A DNA stretch of 64,000 nt, taken from NCBI GenBank assembly GCA_004124875.1, contig SCKJ01000002.1, positions 186,001 through 250,000 on the forward strand, read 5' to 3'. The notes under the pieces were generated by a model. It saw only the letters and a list, made by a program, of their open reading frames with translations. It was not told the DNA's origin and did no database searches. The DNA is from Fidelibacterota bacterium. GTDB taxonomy: Bacteria; Fidelibacterota; Marinisomatia; SCGC-AAA003-L08; TS1B11. Positions 41,675 through 53,145 of the stretch are shown here, piece by piece (position 1 is the stretch's first letter; each line of letters starts with the position of its first letter). A program made the translations under genes and the position numbers.

Positions 41675-43213
41675 CTATTCCTGCCCCTGTTCCATCTGTT
41701 GGGCAAAATTCCGGGCGATATGGCTCGCCTCATCAGGGGTTAACTCTTCAGTCGATCCGCTGCTTTTTCCTGCCTCACTGTCGGTAGCAGGTCTTTTCGA
41801 CGGTGCCTCATCAAACCGGGAGTAGTTGCCCCGCTTCGATTGAAACTCGCCATTACCGCCTGCCTCGACAGAATGGAGTGACCAGGCGATCCGCTTCAGA
41901 TTTACCAGATGCAGGGGCGTGATGTTATCGCCGGTAATGGCGCCGCCCCAGGTGCCTGAGCCGAGCGTCATGGCGGGATCAAGCCCTGTCGTAAAGCCGA
42001 CGGAACCGTGGGGCGAGGGCGTATTTACCAGTATCCGGAAAGTCCGCACTGACGCGGCATATTGCTCCACCACCTGCTCGTTTTTCGTATGAATGCTGGC
42101 GGTATGGCCCACACCCCCGAAGTTGACGATGGCCGTGGCCAGCTCGATGCCGCTGCGCGCGTCAGGCACCGTATAGTAGGCCAGCACAGGCGACAGTTTT
42201 TCCCTGCTCAGCGGGTAATCGGCGCCGACCCCGCTCTGCTTCACTATCAGCACTCGCGTGTCTTCGGGCACTGTAAAGCCTGCCATCTGCGCAATGCGCA
42301 CGGGCGGCTGCCCCACCACGGCCGTGTTCAGGCGGCCATCGGGCTTGACCATGAATTCTTCGAGGCGCACCCGCTCGTCATCGCGGACCCAGTAGACTTT
42401 TTCATCCTTCAAGTAGTCGGTGACCTTTTTCTCAATGGGTTGCTCCACAATCATGGCCTGTTCGCTGGAGCAGACCAGGCCCCAATCAAAGCATTTACCC
42501 AGAATGATATCTTTTACCGCCTGGCGCACATCCGCTGACCGTTCGATAAAGGCCGGAACGTTGCCCGGACCGACCCCTATGGCCGGTTTTCCGGTGCTGT
42601 GAGCCGCCCGGACGATGGCACTGCCCCCTGTCGATAGAATGAGGCTGATCTGGGGATGCTTCATCAGCGCGGTGGCGGCATCGATGCTGGGCATTGAAAT
42701 GCAGGCGATCAGATTTTCCGGCGCTCCGGCGGCCACCGCAGCCCGGGCCATCACCCGGATGGTTTCATAGGTACAGCGCCCGGCATTGGGGTGGGGAGAG
42801 GCCACCATGCCGTTGCGGCTTTTGACGCACAGGATCGATTTATACAGCGCCGTCGAGGTGGGATTGGTCGTGGGGATAATGGCCGCAATGACCCCCATCG
42901 GCACGGCAATGGTGGTCACTTTATTGCGGCGGTCCGTTTTAACGGCCCCCACGGTAGTCATGCCAGCATAGCGCTCCCACAACACGCGCGTACTCAGCTC
43001 ATGCTTGAGCATTTTATCATCGGCGCGCCCCATGCCGGTCTCTTCCACGGCCAATTCCGCCAACCGGCGGGACTCGCGCTCACCGGCGCGAACCATGGCC
43101 AGACAAATTTTGTCCACTTCCCCCTGCGTCGCGGTGGCAAACCCGGCCTGGGCCTGGGCGGCCTTGCGCACCAGGTCGCGCACTTCCTGCAGTGACTGTA
43201 AATCGCTATCCAT
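41675..43213 (-). CDS. CoA-acylating aldehyde dehydrogenase with C-terminal tail helix
   Basis: 512 residues from ATG 43213 (GTG 43225 is possible). The core follows the acylating ALDH group (EutE/PduP, AdhE N-domain, sulfoacetaldehyde dehydrogenase): [45 protein letters not shown], the catalytic cysteine in [11 protein letters not shown] and [29 protein letters not shown] with the M of that motif kept as AMTLG. These enzymes interconvert an aldehyde and an acyl-CoA with NAD. After the core comes a low-complexity linker (residues ~455-485) and a final amphipathic helix ([16 protein letters not shown]). Substrate not determined. Confidence 0.85.
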   Translation of the reverse strand: MDSDLQSLQEVRDLVRKAAQAQAGFATATQGEVDKICLAMVRAGERESRRLAELAVEETGMGRADDKMLKHELSTRVLWERYAGMTTVGAVKTDRRNKVTTIAVPMGVIAAIIPTTNPTSTALYKSILCVKSRNGMVASPHPNAGRCTYETIRVMARAAVAAGAPENLIACISMPSIDAATALMKHPQISLILSTGGSAIVRAAHSTGKPAIGVGPGNVPAFIERSADVRQAVKDIILGKCFDWGLVCSSEQAMIVEQPIEKKVTDYLKDEKVYWVRDDERVRLEEFMVKPDGRLNTAVVGQPPVRIAQMAGFTVPEDTRVLIVKQSGVGADYPLSREKLSPVLAYYTVPDARSGIELATAIVNFGGVGHTASIHTKNEQVVEQYAASVRTFRILVNTPSPHGSVGFTTGLDPAMTLGSGTWGGAITGDNITPLHLVNLKRIAWSLHSVEAGGNGEFQSKRGNYSRFDEAPSKRPATDSEAGKSSGSTEELTPDEASHIARNFAQQMEQGQE

Positions 43214-43255
43214 AACGCCGTCCACGCCGGGGTGCTCCAGATGAATGCCGATCCA

Positions 43256-44113
43256 TCATTTTATGACCGTGCCGACCCGTTTGAGACGGGTCCAGGTGAT
43301 GAACGGAAATCGCTTCGTGGCTGAAAAGTAGATGAACAGCGCTTCACCCAAAATATAGTCGTCGGGGACAAATCCCCAGAACCGGGAGTCGTAACTCAGA
43401 TCGCGATTGTCCCCCATCATGAAATAGTAATCCTGCTCAACCCGGTAGCCATCGGTTTGCGCATCATCAATGAGAATCCGGCCCTCATCGAGCCTCACGC
43501 TGTGCCCGTCCAGACTGGCCACATACCACAAGATGGTCCGATCACTTTCGGGATTGAGAATGTCACCTTTCTGAGGGATGCGAATCTTGCCGAAATGATC
43601 TTTATTGCCGTTACCCCGGGGGAAAATATTGGGGTCGTCCCAGTTGGGAGGTTGCGGATTCCGGTCGAAAAACTGGAGATGATCAGGGATCATGAAGGGC
43701 ATGCCATTGACCAGCACTTTCCGGTTGCGCACCTCAACGGTGTCTCCCGGCCGGGCCACCAGCCGCTTTACATATTTGTCGAGGGGGTTATGGGGATACT
43801 TGAAAATGACCACATCACCTGATTTAGGCTGACGAAAGGCTGGAAACCTGATCCAGGGAATATCGAATCCGAGGGTGGTATAGGGAATGCCAATACGGTC
43901 GGGCGTGCGCATGCCGTAAATAAACTTATTGCCGATAAGGAAGTCGCCCACCATAATAGTCTTTTCCATGCTGCCGGTGGGGACAATGTAAGCCTCCACC
44001 ACCGTGGCCCGCAGCGCCAGCGCAATAAGCACAATGAGCCCCAGCGCTTTTAGCTCCGTGAGAACCGTGCTCTCCTCGGGCTTCGCATCTTTTTTTTTCT
44101 GCTGTTGAGTCAT
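43256..44113 (-). CDS. lepB: Signal peptidase I
   Basis: 285 residues. A basic, Lys-rich N-terminus is followed by one membrane helix (LGLIVLIALALRATVVEA). S26 boxes: the serine in YIVPTGSMEKTIMVGDFL, the general-base lysine in YVKRLVARPGDTVEVRN, and the C-terminal YFMMGDNRDLSYDSRFWGFV. It removes signal peptides of exported proteins at the periplasmic face, including those encoded in this window. It is separated from ggt by nine bases. Confidence 0.97.
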   Translation of the reverse strand: MTQQQKKKDAKPEESTVLTELKALGLIVLIALALRATVVEAYIVPTGSMEKTIMVGDFLIGNKFIYGMRTPDRIGIPYTTLGFDIPWIRFPAFRQPKSGDVVIFKYPHNPLDKYVKRLVARPGDTVEVRNRKVLVNGMPFMIPDHLQFFDRNPQPPNWDDPNIFPRGNGNKDHFGKIRIPQKGDILNPESDRTILWYVASLDGHSVRLDEGRILIDDAQTDGYRVEQDYYFMMGDNRDLSYDSRFWGFVPDDYILGEALFIYFSATKRFPFITWTRLKRVGTVIK

Positions 44114-44122
44114 GCTGTTTTC

Positions 44123-45805
44123 CTAGTAGCCAGCAGCGTCCGCTTCCCGTCTCACATCGGCAATGCCGTGATACCAGCCCGTCTCAGGATCGATGTAAAT
44201 AGTGTGGGCGGCTCCCATGGGGCCCCCTTCAGTCAGTACGTGCCCCATCCTTTGCAACCGGATTTGTGTATCGGCGGATACGGCCCACGGTTCGGTCCGG
44301 ATAATGTTTGGCATCCACTGGTGGTGAATGCGCGGCGCGGCCACCGCAGCGGGAGCGCTCATGTTAAAATCGATGATGCCCGAAATGATTTGCGCCACGG
44401 TGGTGGTGATGGCCGCCCCGCCCGGAGAGCCGGTTATCAGCAGCGGCTGCCCGTTGCGGGTCACGATGGTGGGCGTCATGGAGCTGACCATCCGCTTCCC
44501 GGGACGAATGGCGTTCGCTTCCGTCCCGATCAATCCATATATGTCCGGCGCACCCGGTTTGGAGACGAAATCGTCCATTTCATTGTTCAGGAAATATCCG
44601 GCGCCCGCAACCACCATGCCCGATCCGTAAAGAGAGTTGAGGGTTATGGACAGCGCCACAGCGTTCCCCTGCCGGTCAATGACACTGATATGGGTAGTCT
44701 GACCGCCTTCATTGCGGCTGGAAATGAGGTTGCCGCCAAAATCGGCGCTTGCGCTGGCCCAGGCCGGCGATACGGATTTCCACAGTGTCGCCGCATGCCC
44801 ATCTGAAATCAGGCGGCCCACCGGCACATCGACAAAGTCAGGATCGGCGGCAAACTTTGCCCTGTCGGCATAAGCGCGGCGATAGGCCTCGACCATGGCA
44901 TGAATATGGGCCGCAGAGTGATAGCCGAGGTCCCCTATATCGATCTGCTCCCATTGGTTCAATATCTCAGCCAGTACGACTCCCCCTGCGGATGGCGGCG
45001 GCATCGTGATAATGTGCGCATCGCGGTAATCAAACTCTACCGCCGGCCTTTCAACCGCCTGATAGTTGGCCAGGTCCCCGAGGCTGATGAGGCCGCCGTG
45101 CCGGGTCATGAAGTCGGCCAGCAGATGCGCTGTCCGCCCCGTGTAAAACTCATCCGCCCCGGCCAGAGAAATGCGGCTCAAGGTAGCGGCCAGATCAGGC
45201 TGCCGGAACAGTGAATTGAGACGGGGGGCTTTGCCATCGGGATAAAAAATGCTGGCGGTTTCCTCAAATTGGGTGAGAACGTCCGCTTGGCGGGCTAAAT
45301 CGCTGTGTATCTGGTAAGTGATGGCAAAGCCTCTGTCGGCCAGATTAATCGACTCTTGCAACAGCGCCGCCCAAGGGAGTTTGCCGTACCGGGCGTGCGC
45401 CAGGCCGTAGCCCCGCACGGTCCCTGGCACGCCACTGGCCAACACGCCGACGGTGCTGAGGTCATCAATCACGTTTCCATCGCTGCCGATGTACATATCG
45501 CGGGTGGCGCCCAGGGGCGCCTTCTCCCTGAAGTCAATGGTGGTCGTGGCGCCATTGGCCAGGCGGATGACCATAAACCCGCCACCGCCGAGGTTGCCGG
45601 CGCGCGGCTGAATGACGGCCAGGGCGAATCCGGTGGCAATGGCTGCGTCAATGGCGTTACCGCCGCGCCGCAAAATGTTCAGGCCAAATCGGGCGGCCAC
45701 TTCATTGCCGGCCACCACCATGCCCCTGCGTCCCACCGCCGTGGGCATCTGCCCCAGCAGGCTGGTGGCTATAGCGCCCAGCAATATGAAAATCCTAATC
45801 CGCAT
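44123..45805 (-). CDS. ggt: Gamma-glutamyltranspeptidase
   Basis: 560 residues. Signal peptide ends near SLLGQ. Conserved N-terminal part [50 protein letters not shown], and the autoprocessing site with nucleophile threonine in [20 protein letters not shown], followed by [20 protein letters not shown] and the late GSPGGAAI. The precursor splits before the threonine into two subunits. It hydrolyses or transfers gamma-glutamyl groups (glutathione) in the periplasm. It overlaps the RNase HII fusion gene by 11 bases. Confidence 0.95.
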   Translation of the reverse strand: MRIRIFILLGAIATSLLGQMPTAVGRRGMVVAGNEVAARFGLNILRRGGNAIDAAIATGFALAVIQPRAGNLGGGGFMVIRLANGATTTIDFREKAPLGATRDMYIGSDGNVIDDLSTVGVLASGVPGTVRGYGLAHARYGKLPWAALLQESINLADRGFAITYQIHSDLARQADVLTQFEETASIFYPDGKAPRLNSLFRQPDLAATLSRISLAGADEFYTGRTAHLLADFMTRHGGLISLGDLANYQAVERPAVEFDYRDAHIITMPPPSAGGVVLAEILNQWEQIDIGDLGYHSAAHIHAMVEAYRRAYADRAKFAADPDFVDVPVGRLISDGHAATLWKSVSPAWASASADFGGNLISSRNEGGQTTHISVIDRQGNAVALSITLNSLYGSGMVVAGAGYFLNNEMDDFVSKPGAPDIYGLIGTEANAIRPGKRMVSSMTPTIVTRNGQPLLITGSPGGAAITTTVAQIISGIIDFNMSAPAAVAAPRIHHQWMPNIIRTEPWAVSADTQIRLQRMGHVLTEGGPMGAAHTIYIDPETGWYHGIADVRREADAAGY

Positions 45806-46727
45806 GAATTCCGCTCTTTATGTGCCGAATGTCGGGTCCGGTCTTGGTGAATGTCACCGATATTACATCAAACCTGACCGCAGAGTCGATCCCTTTTTCC
45901 CCGCAATATCGCTGGGCCGTGGCCATGATCCGGTCTCTTTTGCGTGCATCGATGCGGCCCTCTCCGCTACTCCAGCCTCCAGGCACCTGGCTCTTGACCT
46001 CTACAAATACCACCGTGTTGTCCATCCCGGCGATGATATCGAGTTCCCCCGTATGGGCCACTTTATACCGCAGGTCGTGGATGGCGTATCCCGCTTCCAC
46101 GAGGTAAACGGCGGCCATCTGTTCCCCCAGCAAACCGAGCGCCTCCTTTGATTTATGCAACTTCCACGTCGGCAGATGCTCCCGCACCGGAGAAAATGAC
46201 TGCCGGTGAATGGGGGTCGCTCCATATTGCTTCAGCGCCCGCATGTGCCCGGCAGTGCCGTAGCCTTTATGATGGTCGAATCCGTAGCGGGGAAAGATTT
46301 TATGATACTGCAGCATGAGCCGGTCCCGGGTGACTTTGGCGATAATGCTGGCGGCCCCGATGGCAGCCACTTTCGCGTCACCTTTAATGATCGTTTCCTG
46401 CGAGGGGTGCTGGAGGGTGATGTGCTGGCCATCAATGAGCAGATGGCCGGGCGCGGGACGCAGTTCATCCACCGCCCGCTGCATGGCCGCCATCGTCGCC
46501 TGCAAAATATTGAGCCGGTCGATTTCTGCCCGCTCCGCTCTGCCGATCCCCACGGCCAGCGCACAGGAGACGATCTCCTCGTACAGAGCTTCCCGCTTGC
46601 CGGGGGAGATCTGCTTGGAGTCCCCCAGCCCCTCAATAGGGTGTTGGGGATCAAGAATAACAGCTCCGGCGACCACGGGACCGGCCAGGGGGCCTCGCCC
46701 GGCTTCGTCAATGCCGGCCGTGAGCAT
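45795..46727 (-). CDS. RNase HII - YraN fusion protein
   Basis: 310 residues from ATG 46727. Residues 1-200 are RNase HII, which removes ribonucleotides and RNA from RNA-DNA hybrids: [20 protein letters not shown] with catalytic Asp-Glu, [11 protein letters not shown], the third acidic site LLIDG and [23 protein letters not shown] with HHKGYGT. Residues ~200-310 are a YraN (UPF0102) domain: [48 protein letters not shown], the E-DxxxE/VK pattern of the PD-(D/E)XK fold. No stop separates them. rnhB and yraN are often adjacent genes; here they are one reading frame. The ORF is open upstream to 46814 but that part overlaps comEC. Confidence 0.92.
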   Translation of the reverse strand: MLTAGIDEAGRGPLAGPVVAGAVILDPQHPIEGLGDSKQISPGKREALYEEIVSCALAVGIGRAERAEIDRLNILQATMAAMQRAVDELRPAPGHLLIDGQHITLQHPSQETIIKGDAKVAAIGAASIIAKVTRDRLMLQYHKIFPRYGFDHHKGYGTAGHMRALKQYGATPIHRQSFSPVREHLPTWKLHKSKEALGLLGEQMAAVYLVEAGYAIHDLRYKVAHTGELDIIAGMDNTVVFVEVKSQVPGGWSSGEGRIDARKRDRIMATAQRYCGEKGIDSAVRFDVISVTFTKTGPDIRHIKSGIHAD

Positions 46728-46770
46728 GCCAGCATTGCGCCTGACCGTGGCCGTCGAGTCGCTGCCCAAA

Positions 46771-49179
46771 TCAGCGCTCGCCGAGCATGGAGGCAACGCT
46801 CCAACCCTGCCCATTTGAAAACAGCGTGATGGCCCCGCTCAAGTCGGTGCGCAGCAAGGGGATGCCCGCCGCCGAAAAGCGGGTCAGGGCTTCATCAGAG
46901 GGGTGGTTGTAGCGGTTGCGGGCGCCGACGGAGATCACCCCGCCCTGGGGGGCAACCCTCTCCAGAAAACGGGTGGAACTGCTGGTGTTGCCACCGTGGT
47001 GGGCCACTTTCATCCAGTCGGCCTGCAGGGCATCGCCATATGAGAGCAGCCGGTACTCGGACCGCGACTCAATATCCCCGGTAAGCAGCAGTGACGTATT
47101 CCCATAGCGCAATTTAAGCACCCATGAACCTTCATTGGCTCCCAGGTGGTTATTCATCATCACCGAATCAGGCGCGAGTACGTCCAGACTGACAGCGCCC
47201 AGCTGCCAAGTGGTGCCTGGCGGCGGCGTTGTAATGATCGTGCCACGGCTCTTGGCCTGCTCAATGGCCCGCCCGAAGAGCGGATAACCGCGCCCAGTGG
47301 GCGGATGCCATATTTCCCGCACACGGATGTTATCGAGCACCGCTTCCAGTCCACCGGCATGATCGGCGTGGGCATGACTGATAATCAGCAGATCGAGCCG
47401 GGTGATCCCTTTGCTGCGCAGATAGGGCGCCACGATCATGCGGCCCGCATCCCACTGCTGCTGCCTGGGACCGGCATCCACGAGAATATGGCGGCCCTCC
47501 GGGGTCGAGATGTGGATGGCGTCCCCCTGTCCCACATCCAGGAACGTTACCCGCAGCCCCGGCGCTGAAAATGCGCCCGTCCAGATGACCCCGTTAGCCA
47601 GGACCAGGAGCGACAGGGCCCATTTCCCAACCGCCCGGCGCAGCCCTTCCGCAGACATGCGCGGCAGGAGGAACAGGATCACCGCCAACATCACCAGCAC
47701 AATGTCCGGCGGCCGTCCTGTGACGATTTGAGGCGTGCCCAAAGCGGCGAGCCGGTCCACAGAAATTCCCACCACAGACAAAAAACCCCAGGCAGCATGA
47801 CCAAAAATCGTTGCCAGAGGCGGCAGAACGAAGGTGCAGACCAGAGCCGCCAGCAGCGCAAAAATAGCCAGTCCGGCTACGGGAACAATCACCAAGTTGG
47901 CAAGAAATCCCAGGGCCGGGACGCGATGGAACAGGGCCAGAGTCACCGGCAGACTGCCGAGCTGGGCGGCGAGCGTCAACAGCATCAGGCTGGCGACGCC
48001 TCTCCCGCCGGGCCGCTCACGCAGCCATTTTCCTGGCCGGGTGGCGAGCCAGGCATCAAGCATCGGCTGGTGAAACGCAAAAATGCCAGCCACTGCCGAG
48101 AATGAAAGCGCAAAGCCGGGGGTAAAGAGTGACCGGGGGTCAAGGATCAGGCTGAACAGGGCCGCCGCGCCCAAAATATTCCAATTCCGGCCCGATCTGC
48201 CCAGCGCCGCGCCCAGCAAGTAGAGTGATATCATCATAACGGCCCGGATGACACTGGCTGGCGCGCCGGTAACGGCGGCATACATGACGAGGATGATGAC
48301 TGTGATCACGACTCTGGCCATAGCGGGCATCAGCAGCAGCCGCAGCAGGGTGGCGATGAACAGCGCGATAAAGCCCGCATGCAGACCTGATACCGCCATC
48401 ACGTGGGCCACTCCAACGGATTGGACCCTGGCCATGAACTCCCAATCGAGGCCTGACCGGTCGCCCAGCAGGAGCGCCTTGGCCAAGCCTGCGTGTGGCC
48501 CCACCCACTGTTCCAAGCGCCCGTTAATCGATTGGCGGATGACATTAATTCTGCGGGCCAGCGATACGTGGTTGGCCGGTTTCCATTCGCGCACGAACAC
48601 GGTGCCGGTGGTGCGAGCGTCTATCTGCCGGGTCCACAGATAGAGACTCTCGCGAAATCCGTTGGGGTTGCGGCGCTCCCGGGGCCGGCGCAGCCGCGCC
48701 ACGAGCTCAAGGGTATCGCCTATCCCGTAATGCGGCATTAACACGGAGTCGGCATAAGCGTCAGGGGCCGCGCGCCATAGCAGTTTCGCTATGTTCAGGT
48801 TTGACAGCTCTGAGCGCAACGGCCGCAAGACATGATCAACGGAATAAGTTCGCTGCCGGACCTCCTCCACGGTGACGCTGAACGCGCGGGGCAGACGCGC
48901 ATTGATAGGCGCTTGCGGCACGACAGACGGCAGCGGCTCGGCGATGAAACCGCCCAATGCAAAGGTGGCCATCAACAGCAGGGCGTCTGTGCGCCGTCCC
49001 CCAATGAGGCCCGCCAGCACGGCTACCGCCCATACCCAGGGAGAAAGCGTCGTCAGACTGCCAACGAAGACTCCGGCAGCCAGGACGATGCCTGCAATAA
49101 ATAACGGCGATTTTGCAAAAGGGGGTCGCTTCAGGGCCTCGCGTTTGAGCTGGCGCCCGAACGCGAAAAGCGGCTCCAA
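46771..49179 (-). CDS. comEC: ComEC/Rec2-type DNA uptake channel
   Basis: 802 residues. Three short N-terminal helices (residues 20-70), a soluble OB-like DUF4131 region (residues 80-220), the multi-pass competence domain with [12 protein letters not shown] and [14 protein letters not shown], and a C-terminal metallo-beta-lactamase domain ([41 protein letters not shown]). It moves single-stranded DNA across the inner membrane in natural transformation. The MBL motif HAHADH is intact, so a nuclease role is possible. Confidence 0.94.
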   Translation of the reverse strand: MEPLFAFGRQLKREALKRPPFAKSPLFIAGIVLAAGVFVGSLTTLSPWVWAVAVLAGLIGGRRTDALLLMATFALGGFIAEPLPSVVPQAPINARLPRAFSVTVEEVRQRTYSVDHVLRPLRSELSNLNIAKLLWRAAPDAYADSVLMPHYGIGDTLELVARLRRPRERRNPNGFRESLYLWTRQIDARTTGTVFVREWKPANHVSLARRINVIRQSINGRLEQWVGPHAGLAKALLLGDRSGLDWEFMARVQSVGVAHVMAVSGLHAGFIALFIATLLRLLLMPAMARVVITVIILVMYAAVTGAPASVIRAVMMISLYLLGAALGRSGRNWNILGAAALFSLILDPRSLFTPGFALSFSAVAGIFAFHQPMLDAWLATRPGKWLRERPGGRGVASLMLLTLAAQLGSLPVTLALFHRVPALGFLANLVIVPVAGLAIFALLAALVCTFVLPPLATIFGHAAWGFLSVVGISVDRLAALGTPQIVTGRPPDIVLVMLAVILFLLPRMSAEGLRRAVGKWALSLLVLANGVIWTGAFSAPGLRVTFLDVGQGDAIHISTPEGRHILVDAGPRQQQWDAGRMIVAPYLRSKGITRLDLLIISHAHADHAGGLEAVLDNIRVREIWHPPTGRGYPLFGRAIEQAKSRGTIITTPPPGTTWQLGAVSLDVLAPDSVMMNNHLGANEGSWVLKLRYGNTSLLLTGDIESRSEYRLLSYGDALQADWMKVAHHGGNTSSSTRFLERVAPQGGVISVGARNRYNHPSDEALTRFSAAGIPLLRTDLSGAITLFSNGQGWSVASMLGER

Positions 49180-49187
49180 CAGGTTAT

Positions 49188-49640
49188 TCAGCGGCCACCC
49201 AGCGATTTTCGGCGCTCCCTGAGCAGCAGGAAATCGGCCCGCTCCGTTTGGCCCGCATCGCGCAAGCGCAGGATGCGTATGGTCTCCGGCAGGGGTATAG
49301 CGAGGTTATCCGCGTCGGCGTAAAAGGCGTCCATCATGCGTGCCAGCAACTTAAAGTCATACTTTATATTACGGGAGTAATATTCCGACCGCTCAAGCTT
49401 ATAACGCGCGGTAACCATTGGATTTGTCATCCCCGGCTGGGCCAGGTTTTGACCTCGCTCTGCCGCTTGGAAACCCGCGTAGTCCGCCTTGAGTCCAGCA
49501 TAAAAACCGATGAGGTAACCCATGCGGCGATCAGGTTTCCAGCTTTCCCATTGAGTCCCGGTCACATCTCTTTGCGCCAGCAGCGGGGACAGGGCCACAC
49601 AGGTCAGAAGGATCGCCGCCCACCGGCCCTGGCTATTCAT
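49188..49640 (-). CDS. Exported protein of unknown function
   Basis: 150 residues with signal peptide WAAILLTCVALSPLLAQ. The mature part is helix-rich with many Tyr, Arg and Asp (MGYLIGFYAGLKADYAGFQAAERGQN; EYYSRNIKYDFKLLARMMDAFYADADNLAIPLPETIRI). The last motif with PLPETI resembles small periplasmic proteins that track substrate cycling, but I cannot name a family. Overlaps nadE by eight bases and precedes comEC by eight. Confidence 0.7.
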   Translation of the reverse strand: MNSQGRWAAILLTCVALSPLLAQRDVTGTQWESWKPDRRMGYLIGFYAGLKADYAGFQAAERGQNLAQPGMTNPMVTARYKLERSEYYSRNIKYDFKLLARMMDAFYADADNLAIPLPETIRILRLRDAGQTERADFLLLRERRKSLGGR

Positions 49641-51258
49641 AGGCGTTCACCACCGGATACCTGCGGCCCGCTCCAAACGCTTTGCCGGTGACCCTGATGG
49701 TCAGGGCCGCCTGCCTGCGTTTGTATTCCGCGGCGGTAATCATTTTGCTCAGGCTGGTAATCTCTTTACGGTCATATCCCTGGGCAATCAGGCGCTGGGC
49801 GGAGTCAGGATCGGAGATGAGCTGCTCCACCAGGGGCGCAATGTGGTCATAGTCGAACGGATCGGTCTGGTTTTCACGCAGCTCGGCGCTGGGCGTTTTT
49901 GTCAGAACGCTGTCGGGAATGACCGGTTTCCCGGCGCGCTCATTAACGGCCCTGGCCAAGGCATAGACATCAGGCTTTGTGAGGTCGCCAATCGGGCCGA
50001 GGGCTCCGGCCATGTCGCCGTAAAGTGTGGCATAGCCCAGGGCAATCTCCGTCTTGTTGCCGGTCGACAGCACCAGCGCGCCGCGCTTGTTCGCCAGCGC
50101 CATCAACAGCAGGCCTCGCAACCGGGCCTGCAGGTTTTCTTCGGCCACACCGGGCCGGGAACCGTCAAAGTGGGGCGCCAGCTGCTGCATGGTTTCCAGC
50201 CGCAATGATTCAATGGGCAGCTGCAACGCTTCGATACCCAGAGCGCCGGCCACTTTGGCAGCGTCCTCGGCGCTGGCGGCGGCGTTGTAAACGCTGGGCA
50301 TGATGACCCCGGTGACATGGGCCGGTCCCAACGCGGCGGCGGCCAGAGCGGCCACCAGAGAAGAGTCGATGCCACCGCTGAGGCCGATGATGGCGCGCGC
50401 ATGTCCGGTCTTGCCGAAATAGTCCGCGATGCCCAGTTCAATGGCCGCCATGAGGTCAACTTCGCGCTGGGGAGGCTGCACCTGCCCGCTCCCGGCCAGA
50501 TCGTCAGGCAGGGTGATATGGAGCAGGCCACTGTCGAAGGCGGCCGCCTGTTTGACGACACGGCCATCGGGCGACACCAGCGCCGAGCGGCCATCGAACA
50601 CCAGTTCATCCTGCCCGCCCACGAGATTGCAATAGAGGTAAGGCACATTTCCGTCCGCCGCTTTTTGGATCATGATCGCGTGGCGTTCCTGCGCGATGCC
50701 GTCCCGAAAGGGCGACGCGCTGATGTTCACCAGCAACTCCGCGCCCGCCTCGGTCAACTGGCGGCAGACTTGGGCGGCATAGCGATCATCCCACATATCC
50801 TCACAGATGTGCAGCCCCAGCACGATGCGTTTGCCTGAGGGCAGGTCGACAGGCAGGGGCCGGTTGTCACTGGCGGGAGTGAAATAGCGCGCCTCGTCAA
50901 ACACGTCATAGGTCGGCAGGAGGGTCTTGTCCCGGTAGCCTGCAACGGCCCCATTTTGCAGCAGCGCGGCGCTGTTGTAGAGGTGGCCCTCCTCCTCCCT
51001 GACGGTGCCCACAATGACGGCCGTGGGGCCGGTTCCGGCGGCCAACGACTGGAGCGCCGACTGGGTATCGGCAATAAAGCGCGGGTTGAGCAACAGATCC
51101 TGGGCAGGATAACCGGGCAGCGCGCATTCGGGGAAGATGAGCAGGTCGACGTCATCGCCGACGCTGGACATGATTTGGCGGATGAGCTGCGCATTCGCAT
51201 CGATAGCCCCTACCGTGGGATTGATTTGAGCCAGGGCTATTTTCAGAGGAGGAGTCAC
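49633..51258 (-). CDS. nadE: NAD+ synthase, glutamine-hydrolysing
   Basis: 541 residues from GTG 51258. The frame is open to 51357, but that part lies within asnS. The N-terminal nitrilase-type amidase has Glu in LIFPECALPGYPAQDLL, Lys in RDKTLLPTYDVFDEARYF and the nucleophile Cys in LGLHICEDMWDD. The C-terminal ammonia ligase has the PP-loop GLSGGIDSSLVAALA, STGNKTEIALGYATLYGD and LREN. It makes NAD from nicotinate adenine dinucleotide, ATP and glutamine. Confidence 0.95.
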   Translation of the reverse strand: MTPPLKIALAQINPTVGAIDANAQLIRQIMSSVGDDVDLLIFPECALPGYPAQDLLLNPRFIADTQSALQSLAAGTGPTAVIVGTVREEEGHLYNSAALLQNGAVAGYRDKTLLPTYDVFDEARYFTPASDNRPLPVDLPSGKRIVLGLHICEDMWDDRYAAQVCRQLTEAGAELLVNISASPFRDGIAQERHAIMIQKAADGNVPYLYCNLVGGQDELVFDGRSALVSPDGRVVKQAAAFDSGLLHITLPDDLAGSGQVQPPQREVDLMAAIELGIADYFGKTGHARAIIGLSGGIDSSLVAALAAAALGPAHVTGVIMPSVYNAAASAEDAAKVAGALGIEALQLPIESLRLETMQQLAPHFDGSRPGVAEENLQARLRGLLLMALANKRGALVLSTGNKTEIALGYATLYGDMAGALGPIGDLTKPDVYALARAVNERAGKPVIPDSVLTKTPSAELRENQTDPFDYDHIAPLVEQLISDPDSAQRLIAQGYDRKEITSLSKMITAAEYKRRQAALTIRVTGKAFGAGRRYPVVNAYE

Positions 51259-51268
51259 TATTGCCAGG

Positions 51269-52561
51269 CTAAGGTTCGACCCGGTTGAGCATGCGCGGGA
51301 ACGGTATGGTTTCGCGCACATGGGGCAGTCCGCAGATCCAGGCCACGGCGCGCTCAATGCCCATGCCGAAGCCCGAGTGCGGCACCGAGCCGTAGCGCCT
51401 TAAATCGAGATACCACTGGTATTTATCCTCCGGCAAATTCGCTTCCTTAAGACGCTTCAGCAGGAGCGCGTAATCGTCCTCGCGCTGACCGCCACCGATG
51501 ATCTCTCCGTAACCTTCCGGCGCCAGGATGTCCATGCCCAGAGCGAGGCGCTCATCGTCCGCGTCGAGCTTCATGTAAAATGCCTTGATGGCCGCAGGAA
51601 AGCGGTGCACCACCAGCGGTTGGTCGTATTTTTCGCTGATGATGGTTTCATCGCCGCCGCCGAAATCGCCGCCCCACTCAAAATCGACGTCCGCCTGCTT
51701 GAGCACGTCAACAGCCTCGGTATAGCTCAGGCGTGGAAAGGGCGTTTTAAGGCCTTCCAGCGGCGCCGTGTCGCGTTCAAGGATATCGAGCTGCTCCCTG
51801 CGGCTTTCAAGCACGCGGCCCACCATAAACGCGACCATCTCCTCGGCCCAGTGAATGTTTTCCTCCAGGTCGCAGTAGGCCATTTCCGGCTCCACCATCC
51901 AAAATTCGGTGAGATGGCGCCGGGTCTTGCTTTTCTCCGCCCGGAATGTCGGTCCAAAGCAGTAGACTTTCCGGAATGCGGCGGCGGCGGCCTCGCTGTA
52001 TAGTTGCCCACTCTGGGTGAGGTAGACAAAGCGATCAAAATAGTTGAGGCCAAACAGGGTCGTTGTGCCTTCGACGGCGTTGGGGGTGATAATGGGCGTA
52101 TCCATCAGGATGAAGCCGTTGCTGTCGAAGAAGTCGCGGCAGGCCTTGATGATCTCGTGCCGGACGAGCATAATGGCGTGCTGCCGGCGGCTGCGCAGCC
52201 AGAGGTGCCGATGGTCCATGAGAAAGGCCGTGCCGTGCTCCTTGGGCGATATGGGGTACTCCTCGGCCATTTGGGTCACGCTGAGGCTCTGGGCATGTAT
52301 TTCGTAGCCTCCCGGCGCCCGCTCATCGGCGGAAACAGTACCGGTAACGGTGACCGAAGACTCCTGCGTGAGTCTGCCGAACAGGGCAAAGGCATCGTCG
52401 CCCACATCGCTTTTGGACAGGACGCACTGCGCAATCCCGGTGCCGTCGCGCAGCATGAGAAAGCCGAGTTTGCCACCGGAGCGTGAATTGTACACCCAGC
52501 CGTCCAGTTGCACCTCCTGGCCGACATGGTTGCTGAGCTCGTTAATGGTCGTGCGGGTCAC
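51269..52561 (-). CDS. asnS: Asparaginyl-tRNA synthetase
   Basis: 430 residues, class IIb. An N-terminal OB-fold anticodon domain ([26 protein letters not shown]), then motif 1 ([22 protein letters not shown]), motif 2 ([25 protein letters not shown]) and motif 3 ([15 protein letters not shown]). The pattern SGQLYSEA and [24 protein letters not shown], and the length, fit AsnRS rather than AspRS. With it, tRNA-Asn is charged directly. Confidence 0.93.
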   Translation of the reverse strand: MTRTTINELSNHVGQEVQLDGWVYNSRSGGKLGFLMLRDGTGIAQCVLSKSDVGDDAFALFGRLTQESSVTVTGTVSADERAPGGYEIHAQSLSVTQMAEEYPISPKEHGTAFLMDHRHLWLRSRRQHAIMLVRHEIIKACRDFFDSNGFILMDTPIITPNAVEGTTTLFGLNYFDRFVYLTQSGQLYSEAAAAAFRKVYCFGPTFRAEKSKTRRHLTEFWMVEPEMAYCDLEENIHWAEEMVAFMVGRVLESRREQLDILERDTAPLEGLKTPFPRLSYTEAVDVLKQADVDFEWGGDFGGGDETIISEKYDQPLVVHRFPAAIKAFYMKLDADDERLALGMDILAPEGYGEIIGGGQREDDYALLLKRLKEANLPEDKYQWYLDLRRYGSVPHSGFGMGIERAVAWICGLPHVRETIPFPRMLNRVEP

Positions 52562-52587
52562 CTGGGCGTTCCGGAGTTGATGTTCAT

Positions 52588-53145
52588 TTACCAGGTTGAT
52601 ACAATTTCATTCAGGATATCATTGGCGATTTTTTCGAGCAGCCGCCGCAAGGCAGCCTCACGGGGATCGCCGAATTCGTCCTCCTCATCCACTTCGCCAT
52701 CGCCGTCGTTATCGATCTGGTCGCTGCCCTCATCGCCGCCGGGGGCGTAGTGCGATACCGCTGAAAACGATTTCTCGAACAGGGGGCGGTTGCGGGCGAG
52801 ATCGTACCAGATCACTTTTGTGCTGACGTTGATTTGCCATTCCTGCACCGACTCGCCAGCGGTAAAGGTTGAAGGGGTATCCGTAATGCGGTTGATGGTA
52901 ACCTGCAGATCACTATCGGCATTGCTGAGGTCCGTTACCCGCAGGACATTCTCCGTCAGGAAAAGGTCGGTGATGAGCTCATTGGTCAAGTCGGTGAGCA
53001 CAAACTCGGAGGTCTGGTTGATCACATTGGATACGGCGATACTGTCAATATGGGCGGGCAGGCTGCCTCGAAACGAGTAGACCCCACAGCCCCACAATCC
53101 GGCCAGCGCCAGCAGGGCCAGAGGGCTATTTCTTGTCCAGGCCAT
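52588..53145 (-). CDS. lptE: LptE-like LPS-assembly lipoprotein with acidic insert
   Basis: 185 residues from ATG 53145. Lipobox [34 protein letters not shown] is the start of the LptE fold, followed by the two-strand/helix pattern ELITDLF..VTINRI. LptE plugs the LptD barrel in the outer membrane and supports LPS export. Unusual is an acidic segment near residue 150, [17 protein letters not shown], of D-x-D-x-D-G calcium-loop type, inserted before the last helix. The start lies within the end of the sigma-54 activator gene. Confidence 0.8.
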   Translation of the reverse strand: MAWTRNSPLALLALAGLWGCGVYSFRGSLPAHIDSIAVSNVINQTSEFVLTDLTNELITDLFLTENVLRVTDLSNADSDLQVTINRITDTPSTFTAGESVQEWQINVSTKVIWYDLARNRPLFEKSFSAVSHYAPGGDEGSDQIDNDGDGEVDEEDEFGDPREAALRRLLEKIANDILNEIVSTW

